This document shows positions 54,988 to 62,535 of a stretch of DNA of 64,000 nt, in pieces. Every line of letters starts with the position of its first letter. Within the stretch, counting starts at the first letter, position 1. This DNA comes from an uncultured Cetobacterium sp. (GTDB lineage Bacteria > Fusobacteriota > Fusobacteriia > Fusobacteriales > Fusobacteriaceae), in contig NZ_CAMTIK010000007.1 in NCBI RefSeq assembly GCF_947072685.1, positions 40,316 through 104,315 of the forward strand, in the 5' to 3' direction. The position numbers and the translations under genes are program-made. The notes beneath the pieces were generated by a model. The model did not search any database and was not told where the DNA came from. It was given only the letters and a program-made list of their open reading frames with translations.

Positions 54988-55807
54988 TTTTTTCAATTTT
55001 TTTTACAGGTATAAAAATCTCTATAATCCCTCCAAAACCATTTTCCATCGGTATGACCACTTCATTTCCTATCTCAATCGAATCCCCCATTATCTCGTAC
55101 CCCTTTTCGAGTATATACTTTATTAAATTTTGATATGTCAAGTCTATCATATCAAACGTTGTCTTATGCTTCAGCGAGATATACTCACCCTCTTGAATAT
55201 ACTCTTGTCCCTCCATATTTAATTCATTAGGCAAAAGAATTCCTATTTTTTCTAACGGTAAATCTTTTATCTTTTGAAATTTAGTTATCCCTACTGTTGT
55301 AATAAAAACTATATCTTTTATATTATTTTTGTTACATATTCGCTTTAGCTTATCGTAAGTTTCTGCTATTTCTCCCTCATCGAAAGGATTTTTCAGTTTT
55401 ATGAAAAACACTTTCTCTTTTGCTCTTCTTACATGTTTTATTTTCTCTTCCAAATTGCTTGACATCTCTTTTAAACATAATATTTTTTCCTTTATTATTT
55501 TTTTACTTCGCATTAGTTCACTTATTTTTTCATCTATATCATCCACTTTTTCTTCTAAAAATTCTATATTTTCAACTACTTTTTTAACTCTACTATATTT
55601 TTTTATCTCTTCTAAAGAAAATCCTGCTTCTTTTAAAGCTATTATAAAAAATAAATCCCAAATTTGTGAATTTGAATAATATCTGTATCCATTCTCATCA
55701 TCTATATAATCAGGAACTAGAATCTCTTTTTTGTGGTAAAAAATAAGGGTCTGCTTAGATATATTAAAGATTTTAGCTAATTCTGAAGTTTTATACCTAT
55801 TTTTCAT
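54980..55807 (-). CDS. MerR family regulator with a GyrI-like effector domain
   Basis: The 275-residue protein has a MerR winged helix (YKTSELAKIFNISKQTLIFY, about 5-75). A dimerisation coiled coil spans about 75-130 (VENIEFLEEKVDDIDEKISE), and a C-terminal ligand-binding domain of BmrR/GyrI type covers about 130-275. Such proteins sense drugs or cationic compounds. It is transcribed divergently from a MATE pump, and a perfect dyad sits in the elongated spacer of that pump's promoter. It is therefore very likely the activator of the pump. AAGGAGG precedes the ATG. Confidence 0.92.
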   Translation of the reverse strand: MKNRYKTSELAKIFNISKQTLIFYHKKEILVPDYIDDENGYRYYSNSQIWDLFFIIALKEAGFSLEEIKKYSRVKKVVENIEFLEEKVDDIDEKISELMRSKKIIKEKILCLKEMSSNLEEKIKHVRRAKEKVFFIKLKNPFDEGEIAETYDKLKRICNKNNIKDIVFITTVGITKFQKIKDLPLEKIGILLPNELNMEGQEYIQEGEYISLKHKTTFDMIDLTYQNLIKYILEKGYEIMGDSIEIGNEVVIPMENGFGGIIEIFIPVKKIEKIE

Positions 55808-55816
55808 TTTCCCTCC

Positions 55817-55848
55817 TTGACTATATACTAAAGTATATAGTTTATAAT
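55817..55848 (+). promoter_or_regulatory. MerR-type operator-promoter of the MATE gene
   Basis: TTGACT (55817-55822), an elongated 20-bp spacer and TATAAT (55843-55848). A perfect dyad, ACTATATACT and AGTATATAGT separated by AA, covers 55820-55841 and fills the spacer. This is the hallmark of promoters that need DNA distortion by an active MerR protein. The site also lies just upstream of the regulator's own ribosome site, so autoregulation is likely. Confidence 0.88.
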
Positions 55849-55901
55849 ATCATATAACACTTAAATAAATAAATAAATTTTTTTTATAAAAGGAGACAAC
55901 A

Positions 55902-57215
55902 ATGGCACAAAATATCACATTAGAAAATGGATGTGTTAAAAAATTATTTTTTAAATTTGCTATACCCAGTATTTTAGGCATGCTTATTGTATCTTTGCAA
56001 ATGATTGTCGATGGAATCTTTCTAAGCAAAGGTATCGGATCTATTGGATTGGCTGCAGTTAATCTTTCAATGCCTCTGATAAACTTATTTTTAAGTATCG
56101 CTCTTATGATTTGCGTTGGTGGGGGGGTTCTTGTTGGAATAGCTTCCGGTAATAAGAATATCACTAAAGCTGAAGGATTAACAACTTTAACTCTGGTATT
56201 ATTTTTTTCTGTTTTACTTAGTTTATCTATATTGGTTTTGATTAACTTCAAATCAGTTACAAGCCTATTAGGAGTTACTGAGGAAATCTATCCTTATGTC
56301 AAAAACTATCTTTCTATATTGGTTGCAGGTTCTGTATTTTTTAACATGCCTATATTTACAGAAACATTTATTAGAATAGCAGGAAAACCCAATCAAGTTT
56401 TTATCAGTGCATTAGTTTGCTTTATTGGAAATGTTTTTTTAGATTTTATATTCATAATTCAACTTGGAATGGGAATGGAAGGAGCTGCAATTGCTACTTG
56501 TTTTGCTAATATGCTAGGAGCTCTGACTCTTATTCCACATATAAAATTTGGGAAATTAGCTGGTTCTCTCAACGATGTCAAAGACATTTTTTACAATGGT
56601 AGTTCTGAAATGTTGACTACCGTATCATCTGCTATCACAACTTTTATCTTTAATATTATTGTTATGAAAAATATTGGGATTTTGGGAATTTCAGCTTTAA
56701 GTATTGTTTTTTATGTAAATTCAATAGTTAATATCTCTTTATACGGTCTTTCTCAAGCACTTCAACCAATTGTTTCCTACAATCTTGGAGCTAAAAGAAT
56801 AGATAAAATAAAAGATGTCCTTAAAATATCTTTAAAATCTGGGGCTGCTATTGGAATTGTCGCTTTTATTGCTATGCAAATTTTTGGTGAAAGCTTAATA
56901 AATATATTTTCTAATGGAGATAAAAAACTTGCTTCCTTAACTAATGATGTAATATTTTTCTTTACTTTTACTTACCTACTATCTTTTATCAATATTATTT
57001 CTAGTAGTTTTCATACCTCTATTGAAAAGCCTCTTGAGTCAGCTTTTATCTCTTGTGGTAGATCTATAATATTTGTTATGATCCCTCTTTTTAGTCTTCC
57101 AATTATACTTGGAGATATAGGTATTTGGCTTGCTACTCCGATTGCTGAATTATTATGTTTAGGTGTAAGTATTCCACTAATGATCAAATCTTTAAAAAAA
57201 CTCACCTTAATTTAA
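55902..57215 (+). CDS. MATE family multidrug efflux protein
   Basis: This 437-residue inner-membrane protein has twelve membrane segments in two six-helix halves. The N-terminal half has FKFAIPSILGMLIVSLQMIV and GKPNQVFISALVC; the second half begins near residue 225 with GSSEMLTTVSSAITTF and has LSQALQPIVSYNLGAKR. It extrudes cationic drugs or metabolites with Na+ or H+. AAAAGGAGA precedes the ATG. Its promoter is MerR-controlled, and it ends at a bidirectional terminator. Confidence 0.94.
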   Translation: MAQNITLENGCVKKLFFKFAIPSILGMLIVSLQMIVDGIFLSKGIGSIGLAAVNLSMPLINLFLSIALMICVGGGVLVGIASGNKNITKAEGLTTLTLVLFFSVLLSLSILVLINFKSVTSLLGVTEEIYPYVKNYLSILVAGSVFFNMPIFTETFIRIAGKPNQVFISALVCFIGNVFLDFIFIIQLGMGMEGAAIATCFANMLGALTLIPHIKFGKLAGSLNDVKDIFYNGSSEMLTTVSSAITTFIFNIIVMKNIGILGISALSIVFYVNSIVNISLYGLSQALQPIVSYNLGAKRIDKIKDVLKISLKSGAAIGIVAFIAMQIFGESLINIFSNGDKKLASLTNDVIFFFTFTYLLSFINIISSSFHTSIEKPLESAFISCGRSIIFVMIPLFSLPIILGDIGIWLATPIAELLCLGVSIPLMIKSLKKLTLI

Positions 57216-57233
57216 CTATACCTATAAAGCAAC

Positions 57234-57267
57234 AAAAAAGGTCCTCATACTTGAGAACCTTTTTTTG
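57234..57267. terminator. Bidirectional terminator between convergent genes
   Basis: The stem AAAAAAGG-TCCTCA/TGAGAACC-TTTTTT has one internal mismatch and a short loop. A- and T-tracts on both sides let it stop the MATE transcript and the YwqK-cluster transcript. Confidence 0.85.
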
Positions 57268-57283
57268 TTCTTAGAAAGCTAAA

Positions 57284-59035
57284 TTAAGAACTAAAAATAA
57301 AGAAAGGTGGTGCTTTCCAAAGGATAATTTTCTCACCATCTTTGTACTCACCATTCTCTTTTAATATCTTATCACTATCATACAGGTTATAAGACCCTTG
57401 TAAAATACCTTTAATATAGGTGAATGATGAAACTAAATCTCCACTAGAAGAATCATAGTTTTTCCGAACTCCACTTTCCAATCCATTTTCAAAATATCCA
57501 GTTTTTACAACAGTTTCTATATTACATGGTGATCCTGTTATAGAGGCTGTCCCAGGGAAAAATCCTAAATTAAACTCTTCAAAATACCCATCTTTAACTA
57601 TATCTTCATAAGATTTTATTTTTTCACTTTTTCTCTTCCCATAAAAAATCTCTTTTATTCCAAAATATTTAAGTGGATCTTCATACCAACGAATCCCCTC
57701 TTGAGAAGTTTTTCCAGGAGAATAACTTTGAAATACTATAAAAATATCTTTGTCATTGGAATCCTTTAGAGAGTATAGATTAAGTTCCTCATTTTCCAAA
57801 TTTGCATCTAAAAGATTTAAATCTTTAAACTGTGTTAAAGACTCTCTAGCTTTATAATATTCATATCCAGTTTTTGGATTGACTAATTTATCATAGATTG
57901 TATACTTCCTTTTATAGTGAGTATAATTTACAACTTTTTCTAAAATAGAGTTTTTATAAGTTTTAATTTGCGAGATATCTCCATTTGGTTCATAATACTT
58001 TATTTTTTCTATTTCATTTTTTAAATTATAAAAAGTTGAAGAAAATGTGTGAAGTTCTTCCGTCCTTCTGTAGAGAATATCTTTTCTAGTTAACACTCCT
58101 TTAGCAAAATATTTTTTAACAGGAAGATAACGCTTTAATTGCTCTGAATACTCATAAGAGTTCCAAATTTCAACTTTATTATTTTTTTCATAATAACCAT
58201 TCTCAAATTTATTAAAGTATTCTCCGTTTTTTACGATACCTTCTTTTGAAATATCCCCCTGAAAAACCTCTTCTAAAGTTATTAGTCCCTGTCTTTGAAC
58301 TTGAAAAAGAAAATAGTAATTTCCATCACTAAATATAGTGCTACTACCAATATTTTTTATGAAATTCAATTTATCAAGTGAATAGATTTTAAAATATTTC
58401 TGGAGATTAAACTTTTCATAGTCTTGAGGAATAAGCTCATATTGATAAAGATAGCCTTTACTATAGTAGTCATCTTTTCCAACTCTTTCTAAAACATCCC
58501 AAATATTATAATTATTAAAATTTACAACTTTATAGTAAGGTTCCAGTTGTTCCAGCTCTTTTTTAGCTAAGCTAGCATTGAAGTTTTTAACATTCTCAAT
58601 TTTTTTATTTAACTTTTGAGAAGTAGCAATATTAAGTGTTTTAAAAAAATCTATTACTTCATCTTCTTCATACCCTATCTCATCTAGATATAAATTTCCT
58701 AACGAATACCCCTCCAAAGAATTTTTATTATTTTCATTATAAATTATAAATATCTCTTTAATATTATCTTTATTAATATCATATAAAAATACACTTTTAA
58801 TCTCTTTTTTAACATTTAAAGTATCTAAAACGGCACTTAAATTTTTTTCAGGCATCTCAAAAATAATATCGTATCTATTTTTATTTTTTTGAAACTTTAA
58901 AACTCCATTCATTTTTGTTGTTTCATCTTTATATAATTCCAATTCCAAATTTTTGTGAATTGAGTCTCCATATAGGTTTAATTGAAAGAAAAAAATAAAA
59001 GAAATTAAAAATTTATAACATAATTTATTCACCAT
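57284..59035 (-). CDS. Exported protein with C-terminal YwqK/MORN-like repeats
   Basis: The 583-residue protein has a signal peptide (FLISFIFFFQLNLYG). The body (about 25-500) has no recognised family; it contains short MORN-like strands such as GEYFNKFENGYYEKNN and LYDINKDNIKEIFIIYN. The C-terminal stretch from about 505 has clearer YwqK-type repeats (GYFENGLESGVRKNYD, ENGEYKDGEKI). It overlaps the preceding gene by 11 bases, suggesting translational coupling, and is last in a long minus-strand chain. It may be surface-exposed; function unknown. Confidence 0.72.
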   Translation of the reverse strand: MVNKLCYKFLISFIFFFQLNLYGDSIHKNLELELYKDETTKMNGVLKFQKNKNRYDIIFEMPEKNLSAVLDTLNVKKEIKSVFLYDINKDNIKEIFIIYNENNKNSLEGYSLGNLYLDEIGYEEDEVIDFFKTLNIATSQKLNKKIENVKNFNASLAKKELEQLEPYYKVVNFNNYNIWDVLERVGKDDYYSKGYLYQYELIPQDYEKFNLQKYFKIYSLDKLNFIKNIGSSTIFSDGNYYFLFQVQRQGLITLEEVFQGDISKEGIVKNGEYFNKFENGYYEKNNKVEIWNSYEYSEQLKRYLPVKKYFAKGVLTRKDILYRRTEELHTFSSTFYNLKNEIEKIKYYEPNGDISQIKTYKNSILEKVVNYTHYKRKYTIYDKLVNPKTGYEYYKARESLTQFKDLNLLDANLENEELNLYSLKDSNDKDIFIVFQSYSPGKTSQEGIRWYEDPLKYFGIKEIFYGKRKSEKIKSYEDIVKDGYFEEFNLGFFPGTASITGSPCNIETVVKTGYFENGLESGVRKNYDSSSGDLVSSFTYIKGILQGSYNLYDSDKILKENGEYKDGEKIILWKAPPFFIFSS

Positions 59036-59687
59036 ACACCCCTATTTTAAAGTAATCTTCTAAAACATTCACATAATTTTCTGGGACAAGAATATAACTA
59101 TATTTATATAAAATTCCATTCTCGCCAATCTTCTCTTCGGCACTAGTTGTTATTGACCACTTCCCATTAATAACTCCTATCTCTCCCTTATATTTGGTTG
59201 GAATATATGTGTCTTCATACGCAACATATAAAGTCCTCATAACTAAACCTGGTTTTAGTCTAAAAATTAGATCTTCTGATTCATATCTATTTATTTCTAA
59301 ATTTTTACTCTCTTCCAATATTTTTAAAATCGTATCACACAGATCTTTATCAGTAAAAATCTCGTATGCCCAAGACACTTTAGTTATCTTCCCCTCCGTA
59401 GGTATATTAAAATCCTCCTTTACATAGAGTGCATTATCTAAAAAAGATCTGTAAACTATAAAAGTTTCTGTTGGATCTCCTGCACTAAATAGAGAAAACC
59501 CATCTCCCTTAGCTATTCTTTCTCCCTCTTTGTGTCCGCCCTGAGAGATAATATAGCTACTACCTTTCCAGTGGATAGTATCTCCAAAAAACTCAGGGGG
59601 GTTTTTTTCATAATTGAGGCAACTTTTAAAAAAAATAAAGATAATAATTCCAAATAAAATAAATCTAAATCCACGTTTTTTTTTCAT
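59025..59687 (-). CDS. Membrane-anchored or lipoprotein-like protein of unknown function
   Basis: The 220-residue protein has a basic start and one hydrophobic segment (FRFILFGIIIFIFF). A Cys (FFKSCLNYE) follows and might be a weak lipobox. The rest is soluble and beta-rich, with no family I recognise. AGGAGAGG precedes the ATG, 9 bases after the upstream gene, and its end overlaps the next gene by 11 bases. It is part of the YwqK-repeat chain. Confidence 0.68.
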   Translation of the reverse strand: MKKKRGFRFILFGIIIFIFFKSCLNYEKNPPEFFGDTIHWKGSSYIISQGGHKEGERIAKGDGFSLFSAGDPTETFIVYRSFLDNALYVKEDFNIPTEGKITKVSWAYEIFTDKDLCDTILKILEESKNLEINRYESEDLIFRLKPGLVMRTLYVAYEDTYIPTKYKGEIGVINGKWSITTSAEEKIGENGILYKYSYILVPENYVNVLEDYFKIGVYGE

Positions 59688-59696
59688 CCACCTCTC

Positions 59697-61166
59697 CTAA
59701 ATATCTTCAGTGTCATCCAATCTATTTTTTATAAACCAATACTTATATAGATATGTAAAAAATAGATATAAATATAACAGAGCAATTAAAATATAAAGTT
59801 TGAATATCACTCTTAAATTTTCAAACTCCTTTTCACCAAAATCTTTTTTAGAGGCATCTAACGTTATTATTTTAGTCATTTTATTTTTCTTCGTTATAAT
59901 CCCTGTTGTGCTAAACTCCGTTCCGTTTATAAATTTTAAAATTTGTTTTGAATTTCTTTTTAATAGATCGTAACTTACACCTCCATTTGAAAGAATATAG
60001 TAACGTCTTATATTTTCAGGTATCAAATCTATTTTAAACATAAAATCATTTTTTCTAATCTCTCTATGCTCTTTTAAAAACTCAATCTCTTTTTCATAAA
60101 AATTATAGATGTCAGCTATTTGAATAACGCTTTCATTTCTCAAAGGATATAGTGGAAGCCCTTTAAGAAGAGTCATTACCTCATTATCTTCACTTGGATT
60201 TTCCTTTCTTAAAAGATGGATTATTCCTGTAGATTCATCTGACATAGCCTGAATATTTTTTAAAATTAATTTATCCCCTATTTCAAAATCTAAAAAACTA
60301 TACTCTTTGCTTCCCTCAATAACTATCTCTTTTTGAGTATATCTATGCAATCCATCACTATATATTCTAAAAGTTTTAAATGAAAAAATTAAGCAAACTA
60401 TTAAAGTTAATAGAATAGATATTTCAATACATCTAAGACGACTAACTCTAGTAGTTAATCTTCCATTTGTTATAACATCATCTATTGAAAAAGTTGGAAA
60501 ATATTCCACTTTACATAATTTATTGTCAATTTTATACAGTTTTGAAAAAAATATACCTCTTAGATTAAAAATAATAGTACACCCCACAACAACCGAAGTA
60601 AACACAGTTGTTAGTTTTGAAAAAGGATTAAAAAAAGCAGCAAATAAAAATATAAAAGATAAAACAAGGTTACTAACAATTGGATCTGTTTTATCTCTTT
60701 CAGTTGGAAAGCTCTTAACCTCTTTAGCATAATCTAAAATATTAAATCCATTTATCTCAATAACATAAAAACTACCTAAAGCAACAACTCCTTTTAAAGT
60801 TGCAACTTCATTTTCTTTTAAAAAGATTTCGCCCTTATTTATAAAATAAGTATTAAAAATATTTATTTTCCAATCGTTAATATAATCAAAGGGATATGTA
60901 TACTTAATCCCATATTTCCCACGAAAGCTTCTATCTTTTTTTTTAATCTTTCCCTCTAAAATAGTTACAATTCCTTTATTTTTTAATAAGAATATATTTT
61001 TATAAATCCCACTCAATATAAGTAAATCTTTTTTAGATAAAATATCCTTAGTCTCTTTAATACTTTCTAATTTTTCCTCAGTCACTCGTTCAGAATAAAA
61101 GCTATCATAAACATAACATAGATAGCACCAAATAATAAAAAATGTAATTATTAAAATTTCTCCCAT
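59697..61166 (-). CDS. Multi-pass membrane protein of unknown function
   Basis: This is a 489-residue protein. One membrane segment is at the N-terminus (ILIITFFIIWCYLCYVY), two are near 165-210 (LVLSFIFLFAAFF and FTSVVVGCTIIFNL), one is near 255 (SILLTLIVCLIF) and one is near the C-terminus (KLYILIALLYLYLFFTYLY). Soluble loops lie between them. I recognise no family. The start is uncertain between GTG 61172 and ATG 61166; ATG is preferred, with a weak GAGTGG upstream. It is embedded in the YwqK-repeat chain. Confidence 0.65.
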   Translation of the reverse strand: MGEILIITFFIIWCYLCYVYDSFYSERVTEEKLESIKETKDILSKKDLLILSGIYKNIFLLKNKGIVTILEGKIKKKDRSFRGKYGIKYTYPFDYINDWKINIFNTYFINKGEIFLKENEVATLKGVVALGSFYVIEINGFNILDYAKEVKSFPTERDKTDPIVSNLVLSFIFLFAAFFNPFSKLTTVFTSVVVGCTIIFNLRGIFFSKLYKIDNKLCKVEYFPTFSIDDVITNGRLTTRVSRLRCIEISILLTLIVCLIFSFKTFRIYSDGLHRYTQKEIVIEGSKEYSFLDFEIGDKLILKNIQAMSDESTGIIHLLRKENPSEDNEVMTLLKGLPLYPLRNESVIQIADIYNFYEKEIEFLKEHREIRKNDFMFKIDLIPENIRRYYILSNGGVSYDLLKRNSKQILKFINGTEFSTTGIITKKNKMTKIITLDASKKDFGEKEFENLRVIFKLYILIALLYLYLFFTYLYKYWFIKNRLDDTEDI

Positions 61167-61192
61167 TTCCACTCGTTTCTATAAATTATTAT

Positions 61193-61894
61193 TTAATTAT
61201 CAGATTTATAAAATTTTTTATATAATTCTTTTTCTTCCTCTTCACTTAAAACACATTCATAGATAATATCCCCATTTTCTGAATACTTAATCTCTTTAAA
61301 ACCTGTTCTTTTATCACCAGAATCATAATAAACTAAAGATATTAATTGATTATCTTTCCATACCTCATCTGTTTGAATCTCCTTAGATGAATAATATGTT
61401 TTTTTCACTCCATCTAATTCTCCATTTTTCCAATTGGAAAACTCTTTGATACTTCCATCTTCAAAATATTCATAGTACTCACCTATATATTTCCCATTTT
61501 TTAAAGTATATTCCAATCTTTTTTTATCAGTATAAAGTGGTTTTATTTCTCCTCTTCCAATCCACTGAACTCTAAACTCATCCTCATAGTATTTAGTAAT
61601 TTTCCCATTGCTAGCTTTGTAATCTTTGTATGCATCTATAGGAAAAAGAATAGTATCATATATAAATGACGATGTTCTATCCAGCATATATATAGGGATT
61701 ACTAAAGGTCCCACAGTTAGTTTAAGAAGAATGTAGAACGTTCCCTCTGAGCTATTGCTACTTCCCTTGAAATTAAGAGAGGGATATACCCCTATATAAC
61801 CCTCTCTTCTTTTAATTTTAGATGTGAAAGATGTTAAAAATATAAAAATAGCTATACAAATTCCTATTATTAATTTTTTATTTGAGGCTTTCAT
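61193..61894 (-). CDS. YceK/YidQ-like membrane protein with YwqK repeats
   Basis: The 233-residue protein has an N-terminal hydrophobic segment (LIIGICIAIFIFLTSF). A region resembling the YceK/YidQ lipoprotein family follows (FIYDTILFPIDAYKDYKASNG, about 75-95), but there is no lipobox Cys. YwqK/MORN-like repeats follow from about 130 (NGKYIGEYYEYFEDGSIKEF, then NGELDGVKKTYY). ATG 61894 comes one base after the stop codon of the preceding gene (TAGTATG) without its own good ribosome site, so translation is probably coupled. Role unknown. Confidence 0.72.
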   Translation of the reverse strand: MKASNKKLIIGICIAIFIFLTSFTSKIKRREGYIGVYPSLNFKGSSNSSEGTFYILLKLTVGPLVIPIYMLDRTSSFIYDTILFPIDAYKDYKASNGKITKYYEDEFRVQWIGRGEIKPLYTDKKRLEYTLKNGKYIGEYYEYFEDGSIKEFSNWKNGELDGVKKTYYSSKEIQTDEVWKDNQLISLVYYDSGDKRTGFKEIKYSENGDIIYECVLSEEEEKELYKKFYKSDN

Positions 61895-61895
61895 A

Positions 61896-62390
61896 CTAGT
61901 CAATTAATAAAAGCATTAAAATAACTCCAACTGCTCCGGTAATAGCCATTGGCATTAAAACACCTAAAAGAAATCCATATAATATCCCTATTTTTGAAAC
62001 TCCTATTTTTTTATCACCGTTATTTATTCTTCTTTTCAAAGATAAAAAATAGATATAGTTACCAAAAAATCCCATCAATCCCATTAAAGCATAGTTCAAA
62101 CTTCTAATAACAGAGTTAGAAATAACTGTTACAGAAACAAATTCATATATCATTGCTAAAAATCCTAATAGAGCAACGCAACAACCAACGATAAAAGTTT
62201 CAAAATACATTTGTCTATAACCCATCCATAAAGGACCTAAAAATAAAGCACAAAAATTCGTTTTATTTTTTGATCCTTTAAAAATATTTAGATAATATTC
62301 CCCTTTTTTATCAATACACTTTAATATATCTTCCTCATTATTTTCTAAAAACTCTTTATCCTTCTGGTTTGATTTTATATAATTACTCAT
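61896..62390 (-). CDS. DUF2628-like small membrane protein
   Basis: The 164-residue protein has an N-terminal charged region. A DUF2628-like segment follows (TNFCALFLGPLWMGYRQMY) and three or four membrane helices. Proteins of this kind are widespread and uncharacterised. TGGAGGG lies 6 bases before the ATG. It overlaps the small upstream ORF by 8 bases and abuts the YceK-like gene. Confidence 0.78.
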   Translation of the reverse strand: MSNYIKSNQKDKEFLENNEEDILKCIDKKGEYYLNIFKGSKNKTNFCALFLGPLWMGYRQMYFETFIVGCCVALLGFLAMIYEFVSVTVISNSVIRSLNYALMGLMGFFGNYIYFLSLKRRINNGDKKIGVSKIGILYGFLLGVLMPMAITGAVGVILMLLLID

Positions 62391-62535
62391 CTGTACCCTC
62401 CATTTTCTGAAACTGCCCGTATTTATTATAGTATTTTATTTCTATAGGATCATATCTTTTTATAATTTCACGCCATCCAAATAGTAAATCTCTAGAATTG
62501 TTGTATATAAATTTTTCAACAACTCTATTTTTCAT
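62383..62535 (-). CDS. Small overlapping ORF of 50 residues
   Basis: ATG 62535 to TAA 62383 encodes a charged peptide (starts MKNRVVEKFIY, contains FGWREIIKRYDPIEI, ends KMEGTDE). It overlaps the upstream repeat gene by 11 bases and the downstream DUF2628-like gene by 8, the same tight spacing seen along this chain. GGGGGAG lies 12 bases upstream of its start. It fills what would otherwise be a 135-base gap, so it is likely translated. No family or function is recognised. Confidence 0.6.
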   Translation of the reverse strand: MKNRVVEKFIYNNSRDLLFGWREIIKRYDPIEIKYYNKYGQFQKMEGTDE

